Assembly: GCA_964568675.1 (NCBI GenBank)
Contig: CAZMQV010000001.1
Span: 120,901-184,900, forward strand
Source: UPXZ01 sp964568675
GTDB taxonomy: Bacteria > Bacteroidota > Bacteroidia > Bacteroidales > Paludibacteraceae
Length of the DNA: 64,000 nt
Reading direction: 5' to 3'
Position 1 is the first letter of the stretch, and the number at the start of each line of letters is the position of its first letter. Of the stretch, positions 18,654-27,983 are shown in pieces. The position numbers were made by a program, and so were the translations under genes. A model generated the notes under the pieces. That model made no database searches. It had not been told where the DNA came from and saw nothing but the letters and a program-made list of their open reading frames with translations.

Positions 18654-19733
18654 ATGCCAATTTGTAGTGTTGTAACAGGGACCGGAAGTTATGTTCCGGA
18701 AAGAATTGTAAATAACGAGGATTTCCTGTCGTATAATTTTTTCGACGATAAAGGAGAGGTGATTTCCACTCCCAACGAACAAATTATTGAAAAGTTTAAA
18801 GAGATAACTACCATTGCGTCGCGGCGATATGCCACTGACGATATGAATACTTCCGACTTAGCTTTGATAGCATCAGAAAGAGCAATCGAAGCTGCCGGAA
18901 TAAATAAAGAAGAATTAGACTATATTATTGTAGCCCATAATTTTGCTGAGACAGCTCCGGATAACAAACGAACGAATATAATGCCTACTGTGTCGGCTTT
19001 GTTAAAACAAAAACTTGGAATACAGAACCCCGATACCATTCCTTATGATATGCTTTTTGGATGTCCCGGATGGGTTCAAGCCATGATACAGGCTAATTAC
19101 TATATCAAATCGGGCGATGCCAAAAAGGTGTTGGTAGTGGGTGCTGACATTCTCTCACGAGTTTCTGACCCGCACGACCGCGATAGCATGATTTATGCAG
19201 ATGGCGCAGGCGCAGCAATTGTAGAAGCGGTGGAAAGTGATGTGCCGGTGGGGATACTTTCCCATGCTACTCGCAACGATAGTCTGGAGTTTTCTCAAAT
19301 GCTACGTATGGGGCTTTCATACAAACAAGAAGAAGCAACGAAGAAAAAACTCTATTTGAAGATGAATGGACGCAAACTATATCAGTATGCGTTGGAGTTT
19401 GTGCCGCAAGCTATTAAAAAAAGTTTGGATAAGTTGGATTTGCATATCGAAGACGTACATAAAGTGCTGCTACACCAGGCAAACGGAAAAATGGACGATG
19501 CTATCATCAGCCGCCTTTTCAGACTTTATGGTATCAAGCAAGTGCCCGAAGATGTGATGCCGATGACGATTTCATGGCTGGGTAATTCGGCGGTAGCCAC
19601 TGTGCCTACTTTACTCGATTTGTTGCTAAGAAAAGAATTGGGTGAGAACACAGCATCAAAAGATGATATTATTGTTATGGCTTCGGTTGGAGCGGGTATG
19701 AGCATCAATAGCGTGGTGTACAAAATGCCATAA
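18654..19733 (+). CDS. 3-oxoacyl-ACP synthase III family protein (FabH-like)
   Basis: This 359-residue thiolase-fold condensing enzyme has the full KAS III triad: Cys137 (LFGCPGW), His274 (LLHQANGKM) and Asn311 (WLGNSAVATVP). KAS III starts fatty-acid synthesis by condensing acyl-CoA with malonyl-ACP. The gene stands alone here, not next to plsX, rpmF or other fab genes. It is also longer than E. coli FabH (317 aa), with an insertion in the first 60 residues. It may therefore be a second FabH paralogue for branched or specialised lipids. Confidence 0.88.
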   Translation: MPICSVVTGTGSYVPERIVNNEDFLSYNFFDDKGEVISTPNEQIIEKFKEITTIASRRYATDDMNTSDLALIASERAIEAAGINKEELDYIIVAHNFAETAPDNKRTNIMPTVSALLKQKLGIQNPDTIPYDMLFGCPGWVQAMIQANYYIKSGDAKKVLVVGADILSRVSDPHDRDSMIYADGAGAAIVEAVESDVPVGILSHATRNDSLEFSQMLRMGLSYKQEEATKKKLYLKMNGRKLYQYALEFVPQAIKKSLDKLDLHIEDVHKVLLHQANGKMDDAIISRLFRLYGIKQVPEDVMPMTISWLGNSAVATVPTLLDLLLRKELGENTASKDDIIVMASVGAGMSINSVVYKMP

Positions 19734-19743
19734 AAACCTAGTA

Positions 19744-19762
19744 CGCAAAGTATCTCTTTGCG
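19744..19762. terminator. Small hairpin just after the fabH-like gene
   Basis: CGCAAAG (19744-19750) pairs with CTTTGCG (19756-19762) around a 5-nt loop, 10 bp after the stop codon. It has no T-run of its own and precedes the strong terminator. Confidence 0.4.
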
Positions 19763-19772
19763 CAGTCAAAAC

Positions 19773-19817
19773 AAAATTAAAAAAGGTAAACTAAAGCAGT
19801 TTACCTTTTTTAATTTT
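19773..19817. terminator. Bidirectional terminator between the fabH-like and BFD genes
   Basis: A perfect 20-bp inverted repeat with a 5-nt loop (arms 19773-19792 and 19798-19817) has A- and T-rich outer arms, so it serves both converging genes. Confidence 0.9.
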
Positions 19818-19863
19818 CATAATTCTTGCGGGATTCTATATGAACTTTCTACGTGTCAATACT

Positions 19864-20049
19864 TTATAGTCTAATTTTGATTTCATGCAGAATGTCCTCG
19901 ATATCCTGGATGCAACTACCACACATAGTGCCGGCATCGGTAATATCACTCACTTCTTCGGCCGAGTTTAGTCCGTTGGTGCGAATAGCGTCTTCTATTT
20001 CACTCTTCATCACACCCATGCAATTGCATATTATAATGTCTTCTCCCAT
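19864..20049 (-). CDS. BFD-like [2Fe-2S]-binding protein
   Basis: This 61-residue protein has four cysteines, Cys8 and Cys10 (CNC) and Cys43 and Cys46 (CGSC), in the pattern of bacterioferritin-associated ferredoxin and NirB/NifU BFD domains. As a stand-alone BFD it probably donates electrons, for example for iron release, or handles a cluster. The frame is open upstream to 20121, but ATG 20049 starts right before the CNC motif as in other members. It lies 114 bp downstream of glmS on the same strand. Confidence 0.85.
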   Translation of the reverse strand: MGEDIIICNCMGVMKSEIEDAIRTNGLNSAEEVSDITDAGTMCGSCIQDIEDILHEIKIRL

Positions 20050-20163
20050 TGTTCTTTTTTTTGTTGGAAATGAGTTTGTGCTCATTCTTTTGGTTTTGAG
20101 AATAAACAACACGAGCGTCAATCTGTTCAGTACAGCCCGAATTTTTACTGATTTAACGCGAAA

Positions 20164-22005
20164 TTATTCCACAGTTACTGATTTAGCCAGGTTGCGAGGT
20201 TGATCTACGTTGCATGATTTTACCACAGCGATGTGATACGCCAAAAGTTGAAGTGGAACGACTGCTAACATTGGATACAAACACTCTTCCGTTTCGGGTA
20301 TGGAAATTGAAAAATCAGAAAGTTCTTTTACAATTTCATCTCCCTCGGTAATGATGGAAATAATTTTCCCTTTTCGAGCTTTGATTTCTTGGATATTGCT
20401 GATAACTTTTTCGTAAGTGTTTGATTGTGTTGCGATAACAACGACGGGCATTTCCTGACTTATCAGCGCGATGGGTCCATGCTTCATCTCCGCTGCAGGA
20501 TATCCTTCGGCATGAATGTAAGATATTTCTTTTAATTTCAGCGCGCCTTCCAGAGCAACCGGAAAATTGTAGCCTCTCCCTAAGTAAATGAAGTTTTGTG
20601 CATACGTAAAAATCTTAGCCAATTCGGCTATTTGATCATTCTTCTTGAGGATTTCAGTAATCTTTTCGGGGATAACACTAAGCGCTTGTATAAGTTTTAA
20701 ATAATATTCTATCGACAACGTTTCCTTTTCTCTCCCGATTAACAATGCAAGTAATGTCAATACAGTAACTTGGGCTGTGAATGCCTTTGTCGAAGCTACG
20801 CCTATTTCGGGGCCTACATGCGTATAGCATCCCGAGTGTGTGTTTCGCGGAATGGACGAGCCAATGACATTACATATCCCGAAAATAAATGCCTTATGTT
20901 GCTTTGCAAGCTCCACCGCGGCAAGCGTGTCGGCAGTTTCGCCCGATTGGGATATGGCTATCACTACATCATTTTCGTAGATAATTGGGTTTCGATATCT
21001 AAATTCAGAAGAATATTCTACCTCCACCGGAATACGCGCAAACTCTTCAATCGCGTATTTGCCGATTAACGCGGAATGCCATGAGGTGCCACATGCGGTG
21101 ATAATAATTCGTTTCGCATTCAGAAATTTATCTTTATTGTCAATGAAGCCGGCTAAAGTAATGTTGTTAAAATCAACATTCACTCGACCTCGCATACTGT
21201 CTTCGAGGGTTTTGGGTTGTTCGAATATCTCTTTCAACATAAAATGAGGATAACCACCTTTTTCAAGCTGCGAGAGAGTCAGCTCAAGTTTTTTAATTTC
21301 CGGTGTTTTCTCAATATTTCCAATTGATACGATTTTCAACGGCATTCCACGTTGAATTTTTACAATTTCTTCATCGCCAATGTAAACAACTTTGTTGGTG
21401 TATTCAATGATAGGAGTGGCGTCTGAAGCTAAGAAGTATTCACCTTCACCGATGCCCACAACGAGCGGACTACCTTTACGGGCAGCTACAATCAAATCCG
21501 GGTTTCCCTTTTCGATAACGGCGATAGCATAAGCTCCTACAATTTGATTTAATGTTAGTTGAACAGCGCTGAAAAGATCTACCTGGTTTGTATTTTGAAT
21601 GAACTCAATCATTTGAATCAGAACTTCGGTGTCTGTTTGGCTTTGAAAGGTATAGCCGTTTTTAATTAAACTTTCCTTTAGAATCGCGTAATTTTCAATG
21701 ATGCCGTTGTGAATTATTGCCAATTTTTCGGATTGTGAATAATGTGGATGAGCATTCACCTGATTCGGCTCTCCATGAGTAGCCCAACGAGTGTGAGCGA
21801 TACCAATTGTGCCTTCGATGTTTTTTTGTTTGGCAAAATCGATCAAATCAGCTACTTTGCCTTTCGCTTTATATACATTTAAGCTGTCGCCATCTATTAA
21901 CGCTATTCCGGCGCTATCGTAACCCCTGTATTCTAAGCGTTGCAAACCCTTGATTAATATCGGGTAAGCTTGTTTGTTCCCAATGTATCCAACTATTCCA
22001 CACAT
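20164..22005 (-). CDS. glmS: Glutamine-fructose-6-phosphate aminotransferase (isomerizing)
   Basis: The 613-residue enzyme makes glucosamine-6-phosphate, the entry metabolite for peptidoglycan and lipid A. It starts MCGIVGYIG with the catalytic Cys right after the initiator Met (glutaminase domain, ~1-240). Two SIS sugar-isomerase domains follow (CGTSWHSAL and SQSGETADT in the first), and it ends in the typical DQPRNLAKSVTVE. The frame extends 24 codons upstream, but the N-terminal Cys is essential, so ATG 22005 is certain. No GlmS ribozyme is visible in the short leader. A RapZ-C protein, whose domain binds the GlmS product in E. coli, is encoded at the window start. Confidence 0.97.
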   Translation of the reverse strand: MCGIVGYIGNKQAYPILIKGLQRLEYRGYDSAGIALIDGDSLNVYKAKGKVADLIDFAKQKNIEGTIGIAHTRWATHGEPNQVNAHPHYSQSEKLAIIHNGIIENYAILKESLIKNGYTFQSQTDTEVLIQMIEFIQNTNQVDLFSAVQLTLNQIVGAYAIAVIEKGNPDLIVAARKGSPLVVGIGEGEYFLASDATPIIEYTNKVVYIGDEEIVKIQRGMPLKIVSIGNIEKTPEIKKLELTLSQLEKGGYPHFMLKEIFEQPKTLEDSMRGRVNVDFNNITLAGFIDNKDKFLNAKRIIITACGTSWHSALIGKYAIEEFARIPVEVEYSSEFRYRNPIIYENDVVIAISQSGETADTLAAVELAKQHKAFIFGICNVIGSSIPRNTHSGCYTHVGPEIGVASTKAFTAQVTVLTLLALLIGREKETLSIEYYLKLIQALSVIPEKITEILKKNDQIAELAKIFTYAQNFIYLGRGYNFPVALEGALKLKEISYIHAEGYPAAEMKHGPIALISQEMPVVVIATQSNTYEKVISNIQEIKARKGKIISIITEGDEIVKELSDFSISIPETEECLYPMLAVVPLQLLAYHIAVVKSCNVDQPRNLAKSVTVE

Positions 22006-22643
22006 GTTTGATATTGTTTTTATTTTTTGAAGTAAATTGATTGCTTTTTCTTGTTTTCTATTTATTTCTGATTGCAAAATTACACATTAATTCTAATAAT
22101 GCCATTAAAAAGATATTATTTCTCGTGTAATTGGAGCTAAAAGACATTCGATATGCTTTGTTGGGAATGAAAAGATACTATGCGTGAGCGGTGTTTGTGT
22201 GATGGTTTTCAAAATAATTGAATTTGTCGAAATTAGATATACAATAATATTATTACTCATTTCTCGTAAATTTCAGCTCTTTTTATGAAGCACCAATCCG
22301 TATGCAGATCGTAGAGGATTGAAATTCTGCGATAACAATATCCGGAGATGGTTTTTTCAAAGAATAATTTTCCTTTATCATGCAATCTGAACAATACTTT
22401 AATTGGGCTAAATGTGCATTTCTGAACATATAGCATGTGAATTTTGTTTTAAATATCATGTAAGCAAATATAACGTGTCAATTACATCATGCAAACTTAA
22501 TATTTTTTTGATGAAAAATAGAACAATATGATTTGTGTGAAATACAATAAATATTTAATTAAGTGAGCTAACTGGCGTGATTTTTGCTTGTTTTTATCAT
22601 TCTCGCTTCGATAAATAAATAATAAATTTAAATTAGATAGATT
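22006..22643. other. Gene-free region glmS / lipoprotein gene
   Basis: These 638 bp separate two divergent genes. They contain the glmS promoter box at 22075 and otherwise AT-rich sequence. I found no ORF of substance, no strong dyad and no clear TAnnTTTG in front of the lipoprotein gene. Confidence 0.5.
22075..22082 (-). promoter_or_regulatory. -7 box for glmS
   Basis: CAAAATTA on the plus strand reads TAATTTTG on the minus strand, 70 bp before the glmS ATG. Confidence 0.55.
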
Positions 22644-23411
22644 ATGAAAAATGGTATTTTAAAGACTTTCTTTATTGCATTGATGGCTACTGCATTAATT
22701 TCTTGTTCAAAAGACGAGCCTGTTCAAGGGAGTGTTGATTTAGATCCTTCGTCAAAAGTAGTGAAATTTGGTGAGGTTTTTAATATTAAGCCGGTGTATA
22801 GCGCTACCGGTATTGCTTCAAGTAAAACATATACTTGGAAATCGAATGCCGACTCCATTGTTAGTGTAAAAGCTGCTTTGGGTGGAGTGGGGCAAGTTAC
22901 TCCAAAACGCATTGGGCAAGCTACTATCACCTACGCCTCTTCCGATGGCAAGCTTAGTTCTTCGGCGTTGATAACGGTTGATCCGCGCTCTACCATCTTT
23001 AACGGGATATTTTACAAAAAAGCAGCTACTCAAAGCGATATTAATAATAGCATGTTAGCTGGTTTCACCAAGTCGGAATTAGAATCTACAAGCACGTACT
23101 TGGTATATACTTCAGCAAGTAACACGATCACAAAATTAATTTACGAACTTGATGCTTCGGCAAAACTCAAAGCGCTCTATATTATCCTAAATAACACACC
23201 GGCAAATTTAACTTCTGCCGAACAGTACTTAGATGAAAGGTATGTAAATACGGGGAAAACGCAGCAAGCTATACTTTATTATAGAAATACCGGTATTGTT
23301 ACAGTTAATTCGTTTCCTGTAAACAGTGTGTTGGGGATTTTTCTGGATTTAACTATCAATGCTTCATCCTATCCACTGGGAGTGAAAGTGATGGATAATT
23401 CTTTATTGTAA
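22644..23411 (+). CDS. Lipoprotein with an Ig-like (Big_2-type) N-terminal domain
   Basis: The 255-residue protein has a lipoprotein signal peptide ending LISC, with the lipidated Cys at 21. It is followed by SKDE, acidic residues that resemble a Bacteroidota surface-export signal. Residues ~30-115 look like a bacterial Ig-like fold (WKSNADSIVSV, GQATITY, ALITVD). The remainder (~120-255) is not recognised; it is rich in Ser/Thr/Asn and beta-strand patterns. The gene stands alone between long non-coding stretches. A surface-exposed or periplasm-facing lipoprotein is well supported, its function is unknown. Confidence 0.75.
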   Translation: MKNGILKTFFIALMATALISCSKDEPVQGSVDLDPSSKVVKFGEVFNIKPVYSATGIASSKTYTWKSNADSIVSVKAALGGVGQVTPKRIGQATITYASSDGKLSSSALITVDPRSTIFNGIFYKKAATQSDINNSMLAGFTKSELESTSTYLVYTSASNTITKLIYELDASAKLKALYIILNNTPANLTSAEQYLDERYVNTGKTQQAILYYRNTGIVTVNSFPVNSVLGIFLDLTINASSYPLGVKVMDNSLL

Positions 23412-23950
23412 TTCCTCTCATGAGTTTTTCAATACTATCTTTCCGATCTCTACAATAAGCAGTCAAACCTGTCCCGATTTGCATTTGTAGGTGTTTTGGT
23501 GGTAATTTCGAGGAGCGAAGTTGCAATATTAATAACAATGGGGCGCATAATGCTATGTGCCCCATTGTCGTTGAGTGAAATGAATTGTTTGTTTGCCGGA
23601 ATTGCACATAATATTTTAAAATAATATCAGTCATGAAATCTCCCGTCAATTGGGAGTGAATAACTCTCATCAAGTTTTTTCAAAACAATTAATTATAACA
23701 TCTTCCGTTAAAATGAACTTGATTTCTGATTTGTCATGCTTACGGTTTTGATATCCGAAATGCAATTCTTGTGAAAAGGTCGGAGTTTAATAAATCTCCA
23801 CAATGCGCTTCAAGAAAAATTTGAGATGTTGAGTGAATGACCTAAATGAAAATAAGCCTAATGAAGTCAATTTCTTATTTTTATCGTAAACTAAATTGCG
23901 TAAGAATTTGTTTTTAAAATTTAAGTTCACATGTGCTGAAATTCTTTTTT
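23412..23950. other. Gene-free region lipoprotein gene / ppk1
   Basis: This 539-bp region contains a strong hairpin at 23536-23567. I see no credible ORF, and no consensus promoter immediately before ppk1. Confidence 0.5.
23536..23567 (+). terminator. 14-bp hairpin downstream of the lipoprotein gene
   Basis: CAATGGGGCGCATA and TATGTGCCCCATTG form a continuous 14-bp stem (one G-U pair) with a 4-nt loop. No T-run follows, so it may be an RNA-stabilising end or an imperfect terminator. Confidence 0.5.
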
Positions 23951-26026
23951 ATGGAGACTAAAGATAAATTAAAATATCTAAACCGTGAGATAAGTTGGAT
24001 GTATTTTAACGATAGGGTGTTGCAGGAGGCTTCCGATACGACTGTTCCTCTGATTGAACGTCTGCGATTCTTGGGTATCTTTTCGAATAACCTCGATGAG
24101 TTTTTTCGCGTGCGGGTGGCGGCATTAATTCGAATGGCAGATATGAAACTTGAAATTCCGGCTTCAAAACAATCGCCTACTTCCACGTTGAAGAAAATAG
24201 AGAAAATAGCCAGAGAAGCTTACGTTGCGCAGGAAGAGATTTTGAAAAACATTATCGAAGCGTTGAAAAATGAGAAGATATTTTTGAAAAATGAAAATGA
24301 ACTGTCAGATGAACAATTGAAATATGTGCGGGATTATTATAACCGGTCGATTGCCGATGAGATTACTCCATATATATTAAACGATAATAGCAAAATATTC
24401 TCGCAGCTACGCGACGCGCACATCTATTTCTTAGTGAAAATGGGTAATGCTTCGAAGCAGCAAAAAATACAGTATGCTTTACTCGAGATGCCGGTTTATG
24501 GATTCGAACGATTCGTAGTGCTTCCAGATTCCGATGGCGAAAAACAGCTTATATTTATTGACGATATAGTTCGGTTGTTTCTGCCACAGATTTTTGGTAA
24601 TTTCGATTTCGATACGTTCGACGCATATTCTTTTAAGATAACGCGCGATTCGGAGATGGAAATAGAGAGTGAGATGGACAAAGGCTTTATGGAGAAAATA
24701 AGTAAGGGCGTGAAAAGTCGTCGGTTTGGTTTGCCACTTCGTTTTATTTATGACAGACAGATGCCCGATGATATGCGCCAATATATTCTGAAGAAGATTG
24801 AATTTAAGAAGTCAGGCTCGATAGTAGCTGCCGGTAGATACCACAATTTCAAAGACTTGATGGATTTTCCTATATTCGATCGCCCCGATTTGATTTATCC
24901 AAAGAATATCGGTATCGAAAAAAAGGCTGTAAACTCGCACAAATCAATCTTGCGCGCCATTGAAGAGCAGGATATTTCGCTTCATTATCCTTATTATAGT
25001 TTTTCGCATTATGTAAGGTTTCTGCGCGAAGCCGCTATAGACCCGGAAGTGAAGGCGATTAAAATCACGCTTTATCGGGTGGCAAAACTCTCGAAAGTGG
25101 CACGTATGCTTATTAATGCTGCTAAAAACGGCAAGCAAGTGGAGGCCGTGGTGGAGTTGCTGGCACGGTTTGACGAAGAGCATAATATCCAATGGGCACA
25201 ACGCATGGAGGAAGCCGGCGTGAAAGTTGTATTTGGAGTTGAAGGTTTGAAGATCCACAGCAAACTCACATTGATTAAAAAGAAAAATGGGAAAAAACTG
25301 GCTGCGATTAGCACCGGAAATTTCCACGAAGGCAATGCTGCCGTATATACCGATTTCACATTGCTTACTGCCGATAGCGGAATCACCAAAGAAGTAGATG
25401 CTGTGTTCGATTTTATCGATCGTCCTTTCCAGACCGTTCAGTTTCATCATCTGATAGTTTCGCCTCAAACCATGCGAAAGAAAATAATTCAGATGATAAA
25501 CATGGAAATTGTAAATGCACGGAAGAATCTACCGGCTTTTATTCATCTGAAGCTTAATCATCTGACCGACCCGAAAGTAATCGAAAAACTGTACGAAGCC
25601 GCCCAGGCCGGTGTGAAAATTAAAGCCGCTGTGCGCGGAATGTGCTCTTTGGTGTCCAAGCAAGATAAATTGAAGGGAAACATGGAGGTGGTGGGAGTCG
25701 TTGACCGATTTCTGGAACATTCGCGTATTTTTATATTTTGCAACAACGGATTGGAAAAGTATTTTGTGTCTTCGGCCGATTGGATGACGCGAAACTTGGA
25801 TAATCGCATAGAAGTGGCGGCACCAGTGTATGATAAAGCAATTCAACAAGAGTTGCGAACGATTCTTGATTACGCTTTCAGGGATAATGTGAAAGCGCGA
25901 ATATGCGATGGAAGTGGGCGGAATAAGGTGAAAGAAGATGGGGATGCACCGTTTCGCTCGCAGCAAGAGTTGAAAAAATACTACATGAAAATTGAGGACT
26001 TGGGAGAAGACATGGAGTCGCGATAA
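23951..26026 (+). CDS. ppk1: Polyphosphate kinase 1
   Basis: This 691-residue enzyme reversibly polymerises the ATP gamma-phosphate into polyphosphate. It shows the N-terminal domain (YLNREISWMYFNDRVLQEA), the head domain and two PLD-like catalytic halves. The autophosphorylated His is His436 (EGLKIHSKLT) and the second catalytic His is His590 (LEHSRIFIF), matching E. coli His435 and His592. ATG 23951 is preferred over a TTG 18 bp upstream because it gives the family's usual N-terminus. No ppx is adjacent. A terminator follows. Confidence 0.96.
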   Translation: METKDKLKYLNREISWMYFNDRVLQEASDTTVPLIERLRFLGIFSNNLDEFFRVRVAALIRMADMKLEIPASKQSPTSTLKKIEKIAREAYVAQEEILKNIIEALKNEKIFLKNENELSDEQLKYVRDYYNRSIADEITPYILNDNSKIFSQLRDAHIYFLVKMGNASKQQKIQYALLEMPVYGFERFVVLPDSDGEKQLIFIDDIVRLFLPQIFGNFDFDTFDAYSFKITRDSEMEIESEMDKGFMEKISKGVKSRRFGLPLRFIYDRQMPDDMRQYILKKIEFKKSGSIVAAGRYHNFKDLMDFPIFDRPDLIYPKNIGIEKKAVNSHKSILRAIEEQDISLHYPYYSFSHYVRFLREAAIDPEVKAIKITLYRVAKLSKVARMLINAAKNGKQVEAVVELLARFDEEHNIQWAQRMEEAGVKVVFGVEGLKIHSKLTLIKKKNGKKLAAISTGNFHEGNAAVYTDFTLLTADSGITKEVDAVFDFIDRPFQTVQFHHLIVSPQTMRKKIIQMINMEIVNARKNLPAFIHLKLNHLTDPKVIEKLYEAAQAGVKIKAAVRGMCSLVSKQDKLKGNMEVVGVVDRFLEHSRIFIFCNNGLEKYFVSSADWMTRNLDNRIEVAAPVYDKAIQQELRTILDYAFRDNVKARICDGSGRNKVKEDGDAPFRSQQELKKYYMKIEDLGEDMESR

Positions 26027-26052
26027 ACGGAATTATGATTGAATAAAAAAAT

Positions 26053-26085
26053 AAATGCCTCACAGATGTAAGTTGTGAGGCATTT
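26053..26085. terminator. Bidirectional terminator ppk1 / HAD gene
   Basis: AAATGCCTCACA and TGTGAGGCATTT form a perfect 12-bp stem with a 9-nt loop between the two convergent genes, flanked by an A-run on the left and T-rich sequence on the right. Confidence 0.8.
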
Positions 26086-26109
26086 CTATTTCTCTGGTTT
26101 TGAATTGAA

Positions 26110-26523
26110 TCAGCGTCCAAACCATCCTTTTTTCTTCGGTTTTGTTTCAGAAGTTATTTCGGCCGACATGGGGCTTAACGGATTGCCAGACATCACCATT
26201 CGGTAAATTACTCCCCAATCGGGTAGCCCACCTAAGTTGCGGTCGTCAATAAAAAGCTCGGCGCTCAGCTTGCGTGGCTGATTGTCAATAAATTCGCCTT
26301 CCGGATAATTGTTGTTGACAGCATAAAACTCAAGTCCTTTCGCGCGACAGTATTCCACAGCTTCTTGCAAAAGCTCGCCTTCACGCACAGTCCAAAGTAT
26401 AAGTTGGTGGTGTCCTTCCTCCTGAATACGTTTCAATGTGTCGATGGCAAACGGAATTTCGCGCCCAATTTTAGGATATTCGTGCGTTACAATTGTACCG
26501 TCAAAATCTACTGCGATAATCAT
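26110..26523 (-). CDS. HAD-superfamily hydrolase (BT_0820-like)
   Basis: The 137-residue product starts MIIAVDFDGTIV, the DxDxT nucleophile motif (Asp5, Asp7). LILWTVREGE supplies motif II and AELFIDDRNLGG the acidic motif IV. It is a minimal HAD phosphatase without a cap domain, similar in layout to the Bacteroides protein BT_0820. The substrate is unknown. It follows the recR-membrane protein pair with a 39-bp gap and is probably in the same transcript. The Lys-rich tail (KPKKKGWFGR) is unusual. Confidence 0.85.
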   Translation of the reverse strand: MIIAVDFDGTIVTHEYPKIGREIPFAIDTLKRIQEEGHHQLILWTVREGELLQEAVEYCRAKGLEFYAVNNNYPEGEFIDNQPRKLSAELFIDDRNLGGLPDWGVIYRMVMSGNPLSPMSAEITSETKPKKKGWFGR

Positions 26524-26562
26524 AATTATTTATGTGAAGAGTGAATAGATTAATTTGTTTTA

Positions 26563-27063
26563 TTAAAGATATTTTTCTCCGGGCTTAGTTCGTGTGTCCG
26601 CATCCGGGTCAAGGTCAAGTTCATTGATGATTTTTGTTCGCGATGGTTTACAAAAATAGAGTGCGATAGCTGCTATAGCCGATGCGAAAATCATCGATTG
26701 AGAGCGTAGTGCAAAAACTAAGAGCATGCCCGCTATCAGTCCAAAGCCAACTATCCAAAGTCGGATATAGGCTGCTTTTTTATATTTGCTCAGTTTTACA
26801 TATTCGTCTTTCTCATTTCGTAGCTTCAGCGTGTATTTGTAAAACAGATACAACGCACCCGGGATGGTAGCTAATAAATAGATATAATAAGCTGAACTAA
26901 GTGTCGAGCCTAATTGGCTCAACGCATCGATGCGTTGTATGTTCGCGTCGGAATAAGTCAAAAAGAAAATGGCAAGTACCACGAAAATCGTAATTAAATA
27001 TATGGTGTAATATACCACGTTTATTGATTTGCCTGTCATTCTGATGTTTCGTTCTGTATTCAT
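26563..27063 (-). CDS. Conserved membrane protein downstream of recR
   Basis: This 166-residue protein has four predicted membrane helices (~residues 15-37, 57-75, 98-117 and 121-137) and a charged tail (DLDPDADTRTKPGEKYL). I do not recognise a named family; similar small membrane proteins follow recR in Bacteroidales. It starts 17 bp after the recR stop, so co-transcription is likely. Confidence 0.7.
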   Translation of the reverse strand: MNTERNIRMTGKSINVVYYTIYLITIFVVLAIFFLTYSDANIQRIDALSQLGSTLSSAYYIYLLATIPGALYLFYKYTLKLRNEKDEYVKLSKYKKAAYIRLWIVGFGLIAGMLLVFALRSQSMIFASAIAAIALYFCKPSRTKIINELDLDPDADTRTKPGEKYL

Positions 27064-27080
27064 GTTGTCGTGTGTTTATT

Positions 27081-27701
27081 TTATTTGAATGAATTTGTAA
27101 AGTCAACCCGGTTGAGGATGGAGCGTCCTAAAGTTACTTCATCGGCATATTCAAGCTCGTCGCCAATGGCAATGCCTCGCGCGATGGTTGTGATGCGGAT
27201 GCCGGATGGCGTTAGTTTCCTGAAAATATAAAAATTGGTAGTGTCGCCCTCCATTGTTGTGCTTAGTGCCAGAATGACTTCGCTTATCGACTCTTCACGC
27301 ACTCGCTTTACCAGACTTTCTATTTCCAATTCATTAGGTCCGATGCCGTCCATGGGCGAGATAATGCCACCGAGAACGTGATACAATCCTTTGTATTGTT
27401 GCGTGTTTTCTATCGTCATCACATCTTTGATATTTTCTACCACGCATATCGTTTTGGCGTCGCGCGAGGGATTGCCACAAATATGACATACTTCAGAGTC
27501 TGAAATATTATGACAATGTTTGCAATAAACTATCTCATTGCGAAGCCGTATAAAGCTATTTCCGAATAACTCAACTTCGTCATTTGATTGCTTGAGTAAG
27601 TGCAAGACTAAACGGAGCGCCGTTTTTCGCCCAATACCGGGCAGCTTAGCAAATTCGTTTACCGCATTTTCAAGTAGCGAAGATGAGAATTGTTGATTCA
27701 T
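27081..27701 (-). CDS. recR: Recombination mediator protein RecR
   Basis: This 206-residue protein acts with RecF/RecO to load RecA at gaps. An N-terminal helix-hairpin-helix (LPGIGRKTALR) is followed by a zinc finger with Cys60, Cys63, Cys72 and Cys75, and then a Toprim domain (ICVVENIKDVM, ending in a Walker-B-like LGRSILNRVDF). The length is standard. It leads a leftward unit with a membrane protein and a HAD hydrolase; dnaX is not adjacent. Confidence 0.96.
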   Translation of the reverse strand: MNQQFSSSLLENAVNEFAKLPGIGRKTALRLVLHLLKQSNDEVELFGNSFIRLRNEIVYCKHCHNISDSEVCHICGNPSRDAKTICVVENIKDVMTIENTQQYKGLYHVLGGIISPMDGIGPNELEIESLVKRVREESISEVILALSTTMEGDTTNFYIFRKLTPSGIRITTIARGIAIGDELEYADEVTLGRSILNRVDFTNSFK

Positions 27702-27729
27702 TGGTTTTTATTTCGAAAAATATCTCTTG

Positions 27730-27737
27730 CAAAATTA
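27730..27737 (-). promoter_or_regulatory. -7 box for recR
   Basis: CAAAATTA on the plus strand reads TAATTTTG on the minus strand, 29 bp before the recR ATG. Confidence 0.55.
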
Positions 27738-27951
27738 GTAAAAAATTATTGGATTATTGCTGTCGTTAGTCGAATTGAATATATATTCCTTAGAAACAAA
27801 CAGATGGAGTGGTGAATTGCGATGTGTATTTATAGAAAAACATGGATTTGGTGAGTTTAATCTCTATGATATAGTATGATGAAGCTATCTGCTTTTGGTG
27901 CTCGGTATATGTTTCGGTTAGAGGAAATGTTTCTATTGACAAAAAAACAAC

Positions 27952-27959
27952 TAACTTTG
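27952..27959 (+). promoter_or_regulatory. -7 box (TAACTTTG) for the symporter-engB unit
   Basis: A textbook TAnnTTTG lies 25 bp before the symporter ATG. Confidence 0.6.
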
Positions 27960-27983
27960 CACACAAAAAAAAGAGTATAAGTG

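Noticed and set aside
22006..22074. glmS ribozyme
   Set aside because: The glmS leader is only about 65 nt and AT-rich, far shorter than the ribozyme core.
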